The position numbers were made by a program, and so were the translations under genes. Positions 19,435 through 30,055 of a DNA stretch of 64,000 bases are shown here, one piece after another. The stretch lies in assembly GCA_020161135.1 (NCBI GenBank), contig JAIUOB010000004.1, forward strand, positions 496,001 to 560,000, given 5' to 3'. Numbering within the stretch: the first letter of the stretch is position 1; each line of letters begins with the position of its first letter. This DNA is from Gemmatimonadota bacterium. Its GTDB lineage: Bacteria; Gemmatimonadota; Gemmatimonadetes; Gemmatimonadales; Gemmatimonadaceae. The notes under the pieces were generated by a model. The model worked only from the letters and a program-made list of their open reading frames with translations. It did no database searches and had not been told where the DNA came from.

Positions 19435-20772
19435 TCAGCTGTCGTGCTCCCAGGGGGTGGCCCCCGCCTCGGTGACCCGATGGGAGATGAGCGGGAGCGG
19501 CGGGTCGGCGTCGTCCGCGATGACGATGGCCCGGGCCAACGTCGCGCGGCCGCTCATGACCCCGGCGGCGTCGCGGGCGAAGATCGTGCCGAGCGGCTCC
19601 CCGGCCCGCACGATGTCCCCCGGGCGGGCGGTGACCACGAACCCGACCGACGGATCGATGACGTCCGAGACCTTGGTGCGCCCTCCCCCGAGCGCCGTGA
19701 TGCCATGGCCGATGGCGCGTGGCTCCACCTGGGCGACCACGCCGTCGCGCGGTGCGACGTACCACTCGCACTCCGCCGCCTGCGGCAGCCGCGAGGGATC
19801 GTCGACGACACGTGGGTCTCCGCCCTGCGCCTCGATGATGCGCTGGAACCGCTCGGCGGCCTTGCCGCTCGAGATGGCCACTTCCATACGCCGACGCGCC
19901 TCGTCACGGGTCGCCGTGGCCCCCCCGAGCACCAGCATCTCGGCGCCCAGCGCGAAGGTGAGCTGCATGAGGTCGGCCGGCCCTTCCCCGCGCAGGGCGT
20001 TGATCGACTCCTCAACCTCGATGGCGTTGCCGCAGGCGCGTCCGAGCGGGCGGTCCATGGCGGTGAGCAGCGCCACGACGGGGCAGCCGTGGTCGGCGCC
20101 GAGCGCAATCATGGTCTCGGCGAGGGCGAGTCCGCGTTCGAGTTCGGGGAGGAAGGCGCCGGAGCCACGCTTCACGTCGAGGACCAGCCCGGTGAGCCCT
20201 TCCGCGAGCTTCTTCGACATGATGCTGGCGGCGATGAGCGGGATGCTCTCGACCGTCGCGGTCGCGTCGCGCAGCGCGTAGAGCCGCTTGTCGGCCGGCG
20301 CGATCTCGGCCGTCTGGCCGATTAGCGCGCAGCCGAGTGCCTCCAGCTGCTGGATCACCTGCGGGAGGGGCAGCGCCGTGCGGAATCCAGGGATCGACTC
20401 GAGCTTGTCGAGGGTACCGCCCGTATGCCCGAGTCCGCGCCCCGACATCATCGGCACGACCACGCCGCACACCGCGACCAGCGGGGCGAGCACGAGCGAG
20501 ACCTTGTCACCGACACCGCCGGTGGAGTGCTTGTCGACGCGTCCCGCCCGCAGGTGTGTGAGATCGAGCGACGCGCCGCTGGTGAGCATCGCGTCGGTGA
20601 GCGCCACCAGCTCCTCGCGATCGAGCCCGACGAAGTAGATGGCCATGGCGAGCGCGGCCATCTGGTAGTCCGGAACCTCTCCGGCCGCATACGCCTGCAT
20701 GAGCGCACGCCATTCGGCGGGCGCGATGCGTCCGCCGTTACGCTTCCGTTCGATCAATGCGCGAGCTTCCAT
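19435..20772 (-). CDS. deoA: thymidine/pyrimidine-nucleoside phosphorylase
   Basis: The 445-residue product is a full-length pyrimidine nucleoside phosphorylase, cleaving thymidine (or uridine) with phosphate. Seen: the glycosyltransferase-family N-domain (RNGGRIAPAEWRALMQAYAAG), the phosphate-binding KHSTGGVGDKVSLVLAPLVA, SGRGLGHTGGTLDKLESIPG, ASIMSKKLAEGLTGLVLDVK and the C-terminal domain with RPGDIVRAGEPLGTIFA. The ATG at 20772 lies only five bases from the divergent ATG at 20778, so its promoter must lie inside the neighbouring gene; TATCTT ten bases upstream of the start (minus strand) is a candidate -10. A thymidine kinase is at 42.8 kb. Confidence 0.95.
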   Translation of the reverse strand: MEARALIERKRNGGRIAPAEWRALMQAYAAGEVPDYQMAALAMAIYFVGLDREELVALTDAMLTSGASLDLTHLRAGRVDKHSTGGVGDKVSLVLAPLVAVCGVVVPMMSGRGLGHTGGTLDKLESIPGFRTALPLPQVIQQLEALGCALIGQTAEIAPADKRLYALRDATATVESIPLIAASIMSKKLAEGLTGLVLDVKRGSGAFLPELERGLALAETMIALGADHGCPVVALLTAMDRPLGRACGNAIEVEESINALRGEGPADLMQLTFALGAEMLVLGGATATRDEARRRMEVAISSGKAAERFQRIIEAQGGDPRVVDDPSRLPQAAECEWYVAPRDGVVAQVEPRAIGHGITALGGGRTKVSDVIDPSVGFVVTARPGDIVRAGEPLGTIFARDAAGVMSGRATLARAIVIADDADPPLPLISHRVTEAGATPWEHDS

Positions 20773-20777
20773 ACGTG

Positions 20778-21659
20778 ATGCGAAGATACCGCCCGTTCCT
20801 GCTGGCCGCACGACCGCATCTCGCGGTCATCGTGGTCCGCCTGCTGTTGCTCGTTGCCGTCCCCGCGTTCGCCGTGCGCGCACAAGGAGGCGCGGCGTCG
20901 GGGAGCGCCGCCGGCGCAACGACCAGTGGCGCCGCGGGTGCGGCAGAGGGCGCCGTCTCGGTGACGTCCCTCGTGCGCGAGGCCGACCACGAGAGTGCGG
21001 CACGTCACTCGGCGGCGGCGCTCGCGTTGTACGAGCGCGCCCTGCAGCTCGACGCGCGTGCGGTGCCGGCGCTCGTGGGTGCCGCGCGCGAGCTCGTCGA
21101 CCTGGGCGAGTTCGACACCAGCGCCGATCGCCGCACGACGCGATTCCGCCGGGCGGTGGAGTACGCGCGGCGTGCGGTCGCGGTGCAACCCGGGCTCGCC
21201 GACGCGCACTTCCATCTGGCGCGTGCGCTCGGACGCACGGCGCTCAATCTCGGGGCGCGCGAGCGGGTGAAGTACGCCGTCGAGGTGCGCGACGCGGCGC
21301 AGCAGGCGCTCACGCTCGAGCCGCGTCACGCCGGCGCGCTGCACGTGATCGGGGTGTGGCATGCGGAGGTCATGCGGCTCAACGGCTTCGAGCGGGCCTT
21401 TGCTCGCGCCTTCCTCGGCGGTGCGGTGTTCGCCAGCGCGAGTTGGGCCGAGGCCCTGCGTCACCTCGAGCTGGCGGTGGCGGTCGAGCCGGACCGCCTG
21501 GTGCACCGCCTCGACCTCGCGCGGGTGCAGCGTGACGCGGGGCGCCTGTCCGAGGCACGCGCGTCGTACGAGGCGGCGCTGCGCTGTCCCGACACCGATG
21601 CCAACGACGGACAGTATCGGCAGGCGGCCGAGGCGGAGTTGCGGCGCCTCCGGCGCTGA
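20778..21659 (+). CDS. exported TPR-repeat protein
   Basis: The 293-residue protein starts with a basic stretch and a hydrophobic segment (HLAVIVVRLLLLVAVPAFAVRAQGG), i.e. a signal peptide with AxA-type end, followed by an Ala/Gly-rich linker and TPR-like helices: READHESAARHSAAALALYERALQLDARA, AVEYARRAVAVQPGLADAHFHLA, ALTLEPRHAGALHVIG, ALRHLELAVAVEPDRLVHRLD and GRLSEARASYEAALR. The arrangement resembles regulator-of-microtubule-dynamics-like TPR proteins of bacteria. Role unknown. Its start is five bases from that of deoA on the other strand. Confidence 0.82.
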   Translation: MRRYRPFLLAARPHLAVIVVRLLLLVAVPAFAVRAQGGAASGSAAGATTSGAAGAAEGAVSVTSLVREADHESAARHSAAALALYERALQLDARAVPALVGAARELVDLGEFDTSADRRTTRFRRAVEYARRAVAVQPGLADAHFHLARALGRTALNLGARERVKYAVEVRDAAQQALTLEPRHAGALHVIGVWHAEVMRLNGFERAFARAFLGGAVFASASWAEALRHLELAVAVEPDRLVHRLDLARVQRDAGRLSEARASYEAALRCPDTDANDGQYRQAAEAELRRLRR

Positions 21660-21681
21660 GCGCAGGCCCCGCGACGGGCCC

Positions 21682-23745
<2,064 letters not shown>

Positions 23746-23779
23746 CGTGACCGCCGTGCCGGGCGAGCGTCACCGGGTC

Positions 23780-24328
23780 ATGAGCCCTGCCGTTGCCCCC
23801 GAGGCGCTGCGCGCCGTCAGCCTGCCCGTCGCCTTCCTGCGCGCCCTGCGCGTCGCGACCGACGCCGCCGCGCCGGCGCCGCTCGCCGCCGACGCGGTGC
23901 GCGATGCCGGTTTCGCAGCGGGCGACGCGTTGTTCGCGCAGTTCGCCGACTGGCTCATCGATCAGGGGGAGGCTGGCGTCGACGATCTCGCCGACGCGCG
24001 CTTTCCCCTGCTCTTCGAAGCGTTCTTCCACCACCTGGGCTGGGGGCGTCTCGAGCTCGCGCCGTTGAGCGATGCGGTGATGGCGGTGGACGCGTACGAC
24101 TGGGCCGAAGCGAGCGATGGCCCCGGTGGTTGCCTGCTCACCACGGGGCTGCTGTCGGGGTTCCTGGGCCGCCTGGCGGAGGCGCCCCTCGCCGTGCTCG
24201 AGGTGGACGCCGGCGCGGAAAACGCGGGGCGCAGCCGCTTCCTCGTGGCCTCGGTCGAGGTGCTCGACTACGTGTGGGATGCGATGGGGCGCGGCATTCC
24301 CTACGAGCGCGCCGCCTTCAGCGCCTGA
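23780..24328 (+). CDS. V4R-like (hydrocarbon/small-molecule-binding fold) protein, tentative
   Basis: A 182-residue cytoplasmic protein. The C-terminal half (WGRLELAPLSDAVMAVDAYD, then GGCLLTTGLLSGFLGRLAE, then LAVLEVDAGAENAGRSRFLV) has the order of elements of the V4R domain, a small-molecule-binding fold in which GC..T.G...GFL is followed by a Cys-rich return; the second Cys pair is not conserved here. Family assignment is therefore tentative. It starts 34 bases after ligA (ATG 23780; a GTG at 23747 is one base after the ligA stop) and is probably cotranscribed. I can suggest no substrate. Confidence 0.7.
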   Translation: MSPAVAPEALRAVSLPVAFLRALRVATDAAAPAPLAADAVRDAGFAAGDALFAQFADWLIDQGEAGVDDLADARFPLLFEAFFHHLGWGRLELAPLSDAVMAVDAYDWAEASDGPGGCLLTTGLLSGFLGRLAEAPLAVLEVDAGAENAGRSRFLVASVEVLDYVWDAMGRGIPYERAAFSA

Positions 24329-24370
24329 GCGGTCCCCGAGCGGGGCCTGCGCAGACGGCCTCGCGCCGCA

Positions 24371-24901
24371 TCACTCCGGCAGTAGCCCCGCGTACTTCGG
24401 GTTGGGGCGCAGCTCCCCGTCGAGCAGGATCTCGCGATCCCAGGGGAGGATGATCATCGCCTCGGTGGCCAGCGCGTAGTAGTCGGGCAGGAAGCTGCCC
24501 GTGCGGAAGCTCACGGCCGTGCGCACCTCACGCGCGCCGGCGTTCACGATGGCCCCGACGGCCAGTCGCATCGTCTGGCCTGAGTCACAGGTCTCATCGA
24601 CGACCAGCACGCGCTTGCCGCGCGCATCGCTGGGCGCGGCGCCGAACACCGCTGGCGTCTCGCGCACCTGCTCGGTGCTGTAGCGACGCGAGATCAGGAT
24701 GGAGTGGAACGGCAGGTCGAGGATCGCCGCCACGGCCGCGCCCGGCACCACACCCGCGGTCGCGACACCGACGATGAGCTCGGGGCTCCATTCGCGCGCC
24801 ACTCGGAGGGCCAGGGCCCGGGAGAGCTCGCCGAAGAGCGGCCAGTCCACATTGAGGACGCCCTTCGCGGGATCTGGCGCGTACGGCTGCGGTGCGGGCA
24901 T
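24371..24901 (-). CDS. phosphoribosyltransferase-domain protein
   Basis: A 176-residue type I phosphoribosyltransferase fold. Seen: ELIVGVATAGVVPGAAVAA, FHSILISRRYS, and the PRPP-binding loop KRVLVVDETCDSGQTMRLAV; the tail has DYYALATEAMIILPWDRE. Sequence resembles the uncharacterised PRTases and xanthine/hypoxanthine-type enzymes; the acceptor base is not clear. The start is ATG 24901 with GGAG nine bases upstream: the promoter TTGCGG-18-TAGACT (24957-24928) lies between this ATG and the longer in-frame starts at 24970 and 25000, so those are excluded. Confidence 0.88.
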   Translation of the reverse strand: MPAPQPYAPDPAKGVLNVDWPLFGELSRALALRVAREWSPELIVGVATAGVVPGAAVAAILDLPFHSILISRRYSTEQVRETPAVFGAAPSDARGKRVLVVDETCDSGQTMRLAVGAIVNAGAREVRTAVSFRTGSFLPDYYALATEAMIILPWDREILLDGELRPNPKYAGLLPE

Positions 24902-24927
24902 CCACGGCTCCGACTGAGGTGATTCGG

Positions 24928-24957
24928 AGTCTACCCCCGGCGGGTCGCCGACCGCAA
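24928..24957 (-). promoter_or_regulatory. promoter of the phosphoribosyltransferase gene
   Basis: Minus strand TTGCGG (24957-24952), 18-base spacer, TAGACT (24933-24928). The start codon is about 27 bases after the -10. Confidence 0.5.
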
Positions 24958-25013
24958 CGCATCGGTACATGCGCCGTATCCGACGCACCGTCTGGCGCAC
25001 CGTTGGGCGCGCC

Positions 25014-25042
25014 TTGTTGGTGACCCGCGCGAACGGTAGGTT
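25014..25042 (+). promoter_or_regulatory. promoter of the TPR/ParA operon
   Basis: TTGTTG (25014-25019), 17-base spacer and TAGGTT (25037-25042). It is divergent from the promoter at 24928-24957; the leader to the TPR gene is about 70 bases. Confidence 0.5.
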
Positions 25043-25120
25043 TGCCTACCTGCACGGGCACTCGCCGGGCGCGCGTTCGCCGAGTGTTCTTCGTCTTCCC
25101 TCACGACCCTCAGCGGGCGC

Positions 25121-25627
25121 ATGAACTGGTTGCGCCGCCTCGTGGGCGGATCGTCCGGACCCGACGGTCGACAGCCGGACTACCTCGCCGAGGCGCTCGA
25201 ACTCGAGTCACGCGGTGACGTGGCCAGCGCGCTGGTATCCTACCAGCTCGCGCTGCGCGAGCGTCCCGACGACCTGCGCGTGCTGCAGAACATGGCGATC
25301 GCCTGTTCGCGCACGGGCCGCCCCGACGAGGCGATCCGCCACTATCGGCGTGCGCTGCAGCTCGACGGCTCGCTCGCGGGAGCCCACTACGGCCTGGCCT
25401 TCCTGCTCCTGCGCCGCGGCGACACGATGGCGGCCGAGCAGCACCTGCAGGCCTTCCTGCGCCACGGACACGCCGACGACGCGGAGTCGTTGAAGTTCCG
25501 CGCGCACGCCGAGCGGACGCTCTCGCTGCTGCGTGATGGCGTGCCCGAGGCGCCGCATGTCGCGCAGGGCGACGACGAGGACGCGCTGCACGACGCGACG
25601 CGCGTCGACGACCGACCCGAGGGCTGA
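25121..25627 (+). CDS. TPR-repeat protein
   Basis: A 168-residue cytoplasmic protein with three TPR-type repeats: [42 protein letters not shown] and [20 protein letters not shown]. The ends are acidic ([12 protein letters not shown]). It begins a three-gene operon with a ParA-like ATPase (one base between stop and GTG) and a lipoprotein, and may be the ATPase's binding partner. Function unknown. Confidence 0.85.
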   Translation: MNWLRRLVGGSSGPDGRQPDYLAEALELESRGDVASALVSYQLALRERPDDLRVLQNMAIACSRTGRPDEAIRHYRRALQLDGSLAGAHYGLAFLLLRRGDTMAAEQHLQAFLRHGHADDAESLKFRAHAERTLSLLRDGVPEAPHVAQGDDEDALHDATRVDDRPEG

Positions 25628-25628
25628 C

Positions 25629-26396
25629 GTGGGGCGCGTTCTCTCGATCGTCAGTCAGAAGGGTGGAGTCGGGAAGACCACGACGGCGGTGAACCTCGCG
25701 GCCGCCTTTGCGCGCCGCGGCCTCAAGACGCTGCTCGTCGACACCGACCCGCAGGGCGCGGTGCGGTATGGCGTTGGCCTTCGCCGCGGGCACCCGACCA
25801 TCGGCTTCGATGACTACCTGCGTGGCGAGAAGACGCTGCGTGAAGTCATCCTGCCGACGGCGTTGCCGTGGCTGCGGGTCATCCTCGCGGGCAGCGTGAG
25901 CGATGCGGCCGACCACTCCGCGTTTCAGCAGGCGGTGGGCGAGTCGACCGTCCTGCGCGACCTGCTGCTGATGGCGCGTGAGCGGTGTCACGTGGTGGTG
26001 GTCGACACGCCGCCGGGGCTGGGCGCCATCACGCGACGGGTGCTGCAGGCCAGCCAGCACGTCATCGTCCCGCTCCAGTGCGAGCCACTGGCACTGCAGA
26101 CCACCCCGCAGATCCTGCGGGCGATCCAGGACGTGATCGGCGAAAACGAGGAGCTGACGCTCGACGGGGTGCTGCTCACGATGCACGAGGCAGGGAACCC
26201 TGCGTCGGAACGCGTCGTACACTACATCCGTGAACACCTTCCACAGCACCTCGTGCTCGACACGCCCATTCCGCGCACGCCGGCCACGGCCGATGCGTTC
26301 GCGGCCGGACAGCCGGTGGTGCTGCGCAGCCCGGCCGATGCCGCGAGCCAGGCGTACGTGAACGTCGCGACGCAACTGGCCGAGCGCTTCGCGTGA
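25629..26396 (+). CDS. ParA/MinD-like ATPase
   Basis: A 255-residue P-loop ATPase of the ParA family, from GTG 25629 with GAGGG seven bases upstream. Seen: deviant Walker [21 protein letters not shown] at residues 9-28, [14 protein letters not shown], the switch [20 protein letters not shown], and [20 protein letters not shown]. This is the Soj type. No parB gene or parS-like repeat is next to it, so it may position a different cargo. The next gene, a lipoprotein, overlaps by one base. Confidence 0.93.
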   Translation: MGRVLSIVSQKGGVGKTTTAVNLAAAFARRGLKTLLVDTDPQGAVRYGVGLRRGHPTIGFDDYLRGEKTLREVILPTALPWLRVILAGSVSDAADHSAFQQAVGESTVLRDLLLMARERCHVVVVDTPPGLGAITRRVLQASQHVIVPLQCEPLALQTTPQILRAIQDVIGENEELTLDGVLLTMHEAGNPASERVVHYIREHLPQHLVLDTPIPRTPATADAFAAGQPVVLRSPADAASQAYVNVATQLAERFA

Positions 26397-27256
26397 TGCC
26401 CCGCCGGGAAGCACGGCGCGCAGGGCACACCCGCCGCGCGCTGCTGCTGCCGCTGCTGCGGCTGCTGCCACTGGCCTGCGGCGCGGCGCTGGCGTGGGGA
26501 TGCGCCGAAGTCGGCACGGGGCCCGATGTGCCGGCGGCCATCGAGTTCGCGCCATTTCCGTCGCCGGCGGTGGTGGTGGGCGACACGCTGCGCGACGCGA
26601 CGACCGGCGCCGTCGCCGGCATTCAGGCCATCGTGCGCAACCTCGACGGCGACCCGATCGACGACGCGTCGGTGCGGTATCTCTACGCCAATGCGAATCG
26701 CGACACCGCCCTGCGCGTCGATTCCCTCACGGGGCTGGTCATCGGGCGTGCGATCGTGAGCCAGGAGACGCGGGTCGCGGCCCGTGTGGGGAGCTCGCTG
26801 CAGGTGCTCCGCAGCCTCATCGTCACGACGCGCCCCGATACCGTCGTGGCGGGAACGGCGCCCCAGTTGCTGACCACCACACTGCCCGACACCGGACGGG
26901 CGCGGGCGCAGCTCAACACCACCCTCGCCGTGGGCGTGCTGGTGCAGCACCGCGAAAGCGCGACGCTGTCGGGGGTGAACGGGTGGATCGTGCGGTTCGA
27001 GATCGTGTCGCCTGCGAACCCGTCCAACGACACCAGCAGCGCCGTGTTCCTGGTCAATGATGTCGGGACGGCCAGCGTGATCGACACGACGGACAGCGGA
27101 GGAAACGCCGGGCGTCGCCTTCGCGTCCGGGCGTCGACCTTTCCGGTGAGTGGCACCGACACGGTGGTGGTGCGGGCGTCGGCCCTGTACCGGGGGCGTG
27201 TGCTTCCGGGCTCCGGCGTCCTGCTCAAGGCGCCGGTTCGCCGCGGCGGCGGCTGA
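26396..27256 (+). CDS. putative lipoprotein with Ig-like/beta-rich domains
   Basis: A 286-residue protein with an N-terminal basic region, a hydrophobic segment rich in Leu and a lipobox AWGCAEVGTG, so it should be a lipoprotein. The rest is beta-rich and Thr/Asp-rich (VVVGDTLRDATTGAVAGIQA, RDTALRVDSLTGLVIG), resembling bacterial Ig-like repeats. The ATG at 26396 overlaps the parA stop (TGATG); a GTG at 26393 would add one residue. Function unknown. Confidence 0.82.
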   Translation: MPRREARRAGHTRRALLLPLLRLLPLACGAALAWGCAEVGTGPDVPAAIEFAPFPSPAVVVGDTLRDATTGAVAGIQAIVRNLDGDPIDDASVRYLYANANRDTALRVDSLTGLVIGRAIVSQETRVAARVGSSLQVLRSLIVTTRPDTVVAGTAPQLLTTTLPDTGRARAQLNTTLAVGVLVQHRESATLSGVNGWIVRFEIVSPANPSNDTSSAVFLVNDVGTASVIDTTDSGGNAGRRLRVRASTFPVSGTDTVVVRASALYRGRVLPGSGVLLKAPVRRGGG

Positions 27257-27260
27257 CCCC

Positions 27261-27279
27261 TCCCGCCCCGCGTGACGGG
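27261..27279 (+). terminator. hairpin after the TPR/ParA/lipoprotein operon
   Basis: CGCCCCG and CGGGGCG flank CGTGA, followed by CAACCTTTCG. A short GC-rich stem with only three T behind it; weak terminator. Confidence 0.4.
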
Positions 27280-27340
27280 GCGCAACCTTTCGCGGGGTCT
27301 GGATGCTTCGCGCGTCGCCTTCCCACGCGCTCGAGCCCGA

Positions 27341-27382
27341 CCGTCCCGCCCTTTCCGTCCCGCCCTTTCCGTCCCGCCCTCG
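27341..27382. repeat. 14-bp tandem repeat upstream of the acyl-CoA synthetase gene
   Basis: Two perfect copies of a 14-base unit starting ccgtcccgccc (27341-27354, 27355-27368) and a third that agrees for its first twelve bases. It is pyrimidine-rich and lies about 70-95 bases upstream of the start, in the leader or promoter region. No promoter hexamers were identified in the surrounding 27280-27435. Confidence 0.7.
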
Positions 27383-27435
27383 CCGTCCCGTGCCGTCGGC
27401 GCGTCCTGCGCCGTCCCACCCCGCCGGAGTTCGTG

Positions 27436-29316
27436 ATGACCTCGACCGTGTCCTCCGTCCCGTCGCTTGCCGATACGCTCGCGGGCGTCCCAGCGCCGCT
27501 GTACGCGCAGGGCGGCCCCCGCCCGGCACCGGGCACGCTCACGGCGCTCTTCTTCGACGCCGTCGAGCGCCATGACCGCCCAGACGCGCTGCTGTACAAG
27601 GTGCGCGGCGTCTGGGAGCCGATGAGTCATCGCACGATTCTCGAGCGCGTGCGCCGCGCGGCGCTGGGGCTGGCGCGGCTGGGCATCGTGTCGGGCGATC
27701 GCGTGGGCATTCTCTCGGAGAATCGTCCCGAGTGGCTCATTGCCGACTATGCGTGCCTGTGCAGCGGCGTGACCGACGTGCCGATCTATCCCACGTTGCC
27801 CGCCGAGCAGATCCCGTACCTGCTGCAGGATTCGGGCGCGCGCGCGGTGTTCGTCTCCACGCCCGAGCAGGCGCGCAAGCTCGCCTCCGTGCGCGCGGAA
27901 GCCCCCGGCGTGCAGTGGGTGATCGGCTTCGCGGCCACGAAGTCCGACGGTTGCGACCTGACGCTCGCCGACCTCGAGGCGATGGGCGCGCCCGACGACA
28001 CGCCGGACCGCGCCACGGTGTTCAAGGAGGCGGCGCTCGCGATCACGCCCGACCGCCTCGTGACGCTCATCTACACGTCGGGCACGACGGGGCATCCGAA
28101 GGGCGTGATGCTCACGCACGACAACGTGTACTCGAACTGCGTGGCGGTGCGTTCGGCGCTGTCGGTGACCAGCGCGGACACGGCGCTGAGCTTCCTGCCG
28201 CTGAGCCACATCTTCGAGCGCACGGGCGACTATTTCCTGTTCTCGCTCGGCGTGCGCATCGCGTACGCCGAGTCGATCGACACGGTGCCGGTGAACATGA
28301 CGGAGGTGAAGCCGTCGCTCATGATGTCGGTGCCGCGCCTGTACGAAAAGATCTACGCCCGCGTGCTGGAGAACGCGGTCGCCGGCGGCGGCCTCAAGCA
28401 GCGCATCTTCTTCTGGGCCAAGGCGGTGGGCGAGCGTTGGGCAAACGAACGGCTCGCCGGGCGCACACCGGGTGGACTGCTGGCCATGCAGTACAGCCTC
28501 GCGCAGAAGCTCGTCTTCTCGAAGCTCAAGGAGCGCACGGGTGGCAACCTGCGCTTCTTCGTGTCGGGTGGTGCGCCGCTGTCGCCGGACATCGCGCGCT
28601 TCTTCTACTCGGCCGGTCTCACGATCCTCGAGGGGTACGGGCTCACGGAGACGTCGCCCGTCATCTCGTGCAACACCGAGCAGCACATTCGCATCGGCAC
28701 GGTGGGGCGCCCGATTGCCGGCGTGGAGGTGATGATCGCCCCCGATGGCGAGATCCTGTCGCGTGGCCCGCACATCATGCAGGGGTACTACAACAACCCC
28801 GCTGCCACACGCGAGACGATCGACGCCGAGGGGTGGTTCCACACCGGCGACATCGGTGTGCTGGAAGACGGCTTCCTCCGCATCACCGATCGCAAGAAGG
28901 ACATCATCGTCACGGCGGGCGGCAAGAACATCGCGCCGCAGCCCATCGAGGGGCTGCTCAAGCACAACAAGTACGTGTCGCAAGCGGTTATGCTGGGCGA
29001 CAAGCGCAAGTTCCCCATCGTGCTCATCGTGCCGGACTGGGACCAGCTCGAGAAGTGGGCCGCCACGCAGGGCATCGTGTGGACCTCGCGCGCCGAGTTG
29101 CTGGCCATGCCGACGATCAATGCCAAGATGGAGAAGGAAGTCTTCGGTGCGCTCGAGGGGCTCGCGAAATTCGAGCGTCCCAAGAAGCTCGCACTGCTCG
29201 AGCACGACTTCACCATCGAGCGTGGCGAACTCACGCCCAAACTCAGCGTGAAGCGCAAGGTCATCACCGAGCGGTACAAGGACCGCATCGACGCCCTGTA
29301 CGCGGACGCCGAGTAG
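27436..29316 (+). CDS. long-chain acyl-CoA synthetase (AMP-dependent)
   Basis: A 626-residue adenylating enzyme of the long-chain fatty acid CoA ligase group. Seen: the P-loop IYTSGTTGHPKGVMLTHDN, LPLSHIFERTGDYFLFSLG, the linker motif GYGLTETSPVISCN, TGDIGVLEDGFLRITDRKKD and VTAGGKNIAPQPIEGLLKHN with the C-terminal-domain Lys at its end region (LTPKLSVKRKVI). It activates fatty acids with ATP for beta-oxidation or lipid synthesis. The ATG at 27436 has GGAG eight bases upstream. The last 15 bases of the gene, including the stop, are duplicated directly after it. Confidence 0.96.
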   Translation: MTSTVSSVPSLADTLAGVPAPLYAQGGPRPAPGTLTALFFDAVERHDRPDALLYKVRGVWEPMSHRTILERVRRAALGLARLGIVSGDRVGILSENRPEWLIADYACLCSGVTDVPIYPTLPAEQIPYLLQDSGARAVFVSTPEQARKLASVRAEAPGVQWVIGFAATKSDGCDLTLADLEAMGAPDDTPDRATVFKEAALAITPDRLVTLIYTSGTTGHPKGVMLTHDNVYSNCVAVRSALSVTSADTALSFLPLSHIFERTGDYFLFSLGVRIAYAESIDTVPVNMTEVKPSLMMSVPRLYEKIYARVLENAVAGGGLKQRIFFWAKAVGERWANERLAGRTPGGLLAMQYSLAQKLVFSKLKERTGGNLRFFVSGGAPLSPDIARFFYSAGLTILEGYGLTETSPVISCNTEQHIRIGTVGRPIAGVEVMIAPDGEILSRGPHIMQGYYNNPAATRETIDAEGWFHTGDIGVLEDGFLRITDRKKDIIVTAGGKNIAPQPIEGLLKHNKYVSQAVMLGDKRKFPIVLIVPDWDQLEKWAATQGIVWTSRAELLAMPTINAKMEKEVFGALEGLAKFERPKKLALLEHDFTIERGELTPKLSVKRKVITERYKDRIDALYADAE

Positions 29317-29331
29317 GCGGACGCCGAGTAG
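29302..29331. repeat. 15-bp direct duplication covering the acyl-CoA synthetase stop
   Basis: The 15 bases gcggacgccgagtag occur twice in a row (29302-29316 and 29317-29331). The first copy ends with the stop codon TAG, so the duplicate adds nothing to the protein. A third, degenerate copy follows. This looks like a recent slippage event. Confidence 0.85.
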
Positions 29332-29358
29332 GCCGCCGCCGAGCGGACCAGACGCGGG

Positions 29359-30009
29359 CTACACGTCGGGCGGACGCCGGCGCAGGGTGACGAGCCCCCG
29401 CGCCGGCGTCGCCACATCGGCCACCTGCCAGGCGTCGTCGCGCGCGACGGCGGTGAGCCCCGCGGGCAGCGTCGCCCACGCAGGCGCGACCACACGCCCC
29501 CCGTGCCGCACCGCGCGCACGAGCGAGTGCAGCAGCGAGGGCGTGGCCGCATGGGTGGCATCGACGGCGAGGGCAGCGAGGGTGCCGCTTCCGAGGGGCG
29601 CGCGCTGGGGCGTGACGAGCGCGGACGCCGCGGGGGACGGTGTTGCGTCGGGGTTGATCCACAGTTGCGGCACCTCGACAAGCGCACCAATGGCGGCACC
29701 CAGCGTCGTGCACTGGCCTGCGAGTGCGACCGGTGTCAGCCCGCCGGTCACGCCGAGCCACGCCGCCAGGGCGTCGGCGTCCGGCAGCGTCGGCACGATC
29801 AGCGTACCGTCGCGCGGCACCACGTCGGACGCGGGGCGCCCCCCGAAATCCCCCACGCCGTCGCGGATGGCATAGCGCGCGCTGCACAGTGGGCAGGAGA
29901 GCGTCGCCTCCACGAGCGACGGGCCCTCGGCCCGCTGCACCAGCGCGATGAGCCACGTCTCGTCGTGGTCGGCGGGACAACGCAGGGCGTCGAGCAGGTC
30001 GCGCAGCAT
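29359..30009 (-). CDS. Trm112-like zinc-binding N-domain protein with degenerate methyltransferase-like remainder
   Basis: The 216-residue protein starts MLRDLLDALRCPADHDETW, then LSCPLCSARYAIRDGVGDFG: three cysteines (11, 38, 41) and a fold like the Trm112/UPF0434 domain found at the start of some methyltransferases. The remaining 150 residues (LWINPDATPSPAASALV..., LHSLVRAVRHGGRVVAPAW) look like a methyltransferase or Rossmann fold without a recognisable S-adenosylmethionine loop, so I assign no reaction. TAGCTT lies five bases upstream of the ATG, so the mRNA is probably leaderless. It is the last gene on this strand after the SDR gene. Confidence 0.65.
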   Translation of the reverse strand: MLRDLLDALRCPADHDETWLIALVQRAEGPSLVEATLSCPLCSARYAIRDGVGDFGGRPASDVVPRDGTLIVPTLPDADALAAWLGVTGGLTPVALAGQCTTLGAAIGALVEVPQLWINPDATPSPAASALVTPQRAPLGSGTLAALAVDATHAATPSLLHSLVRAVRHGGRVVAPAWATLPAGLTAVARDDAWQVADVATPARGLVTLRRRPPDV

Positions 30010-30014
30010 GCTGC

Positions 30015-30020
30015 AAGCTA
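30015..30020 (-). promoter_or_regulatory. -10 element of the Trm112-like gene (leaderless)
   Basis: Minus-strand TAGCTT five bases before the ATG at 30009. Confidence 0.5.
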
Positions 30021-30055
30021 GCCGCGCGGCATGCGACGCCGGTACGGCCGCGGGT

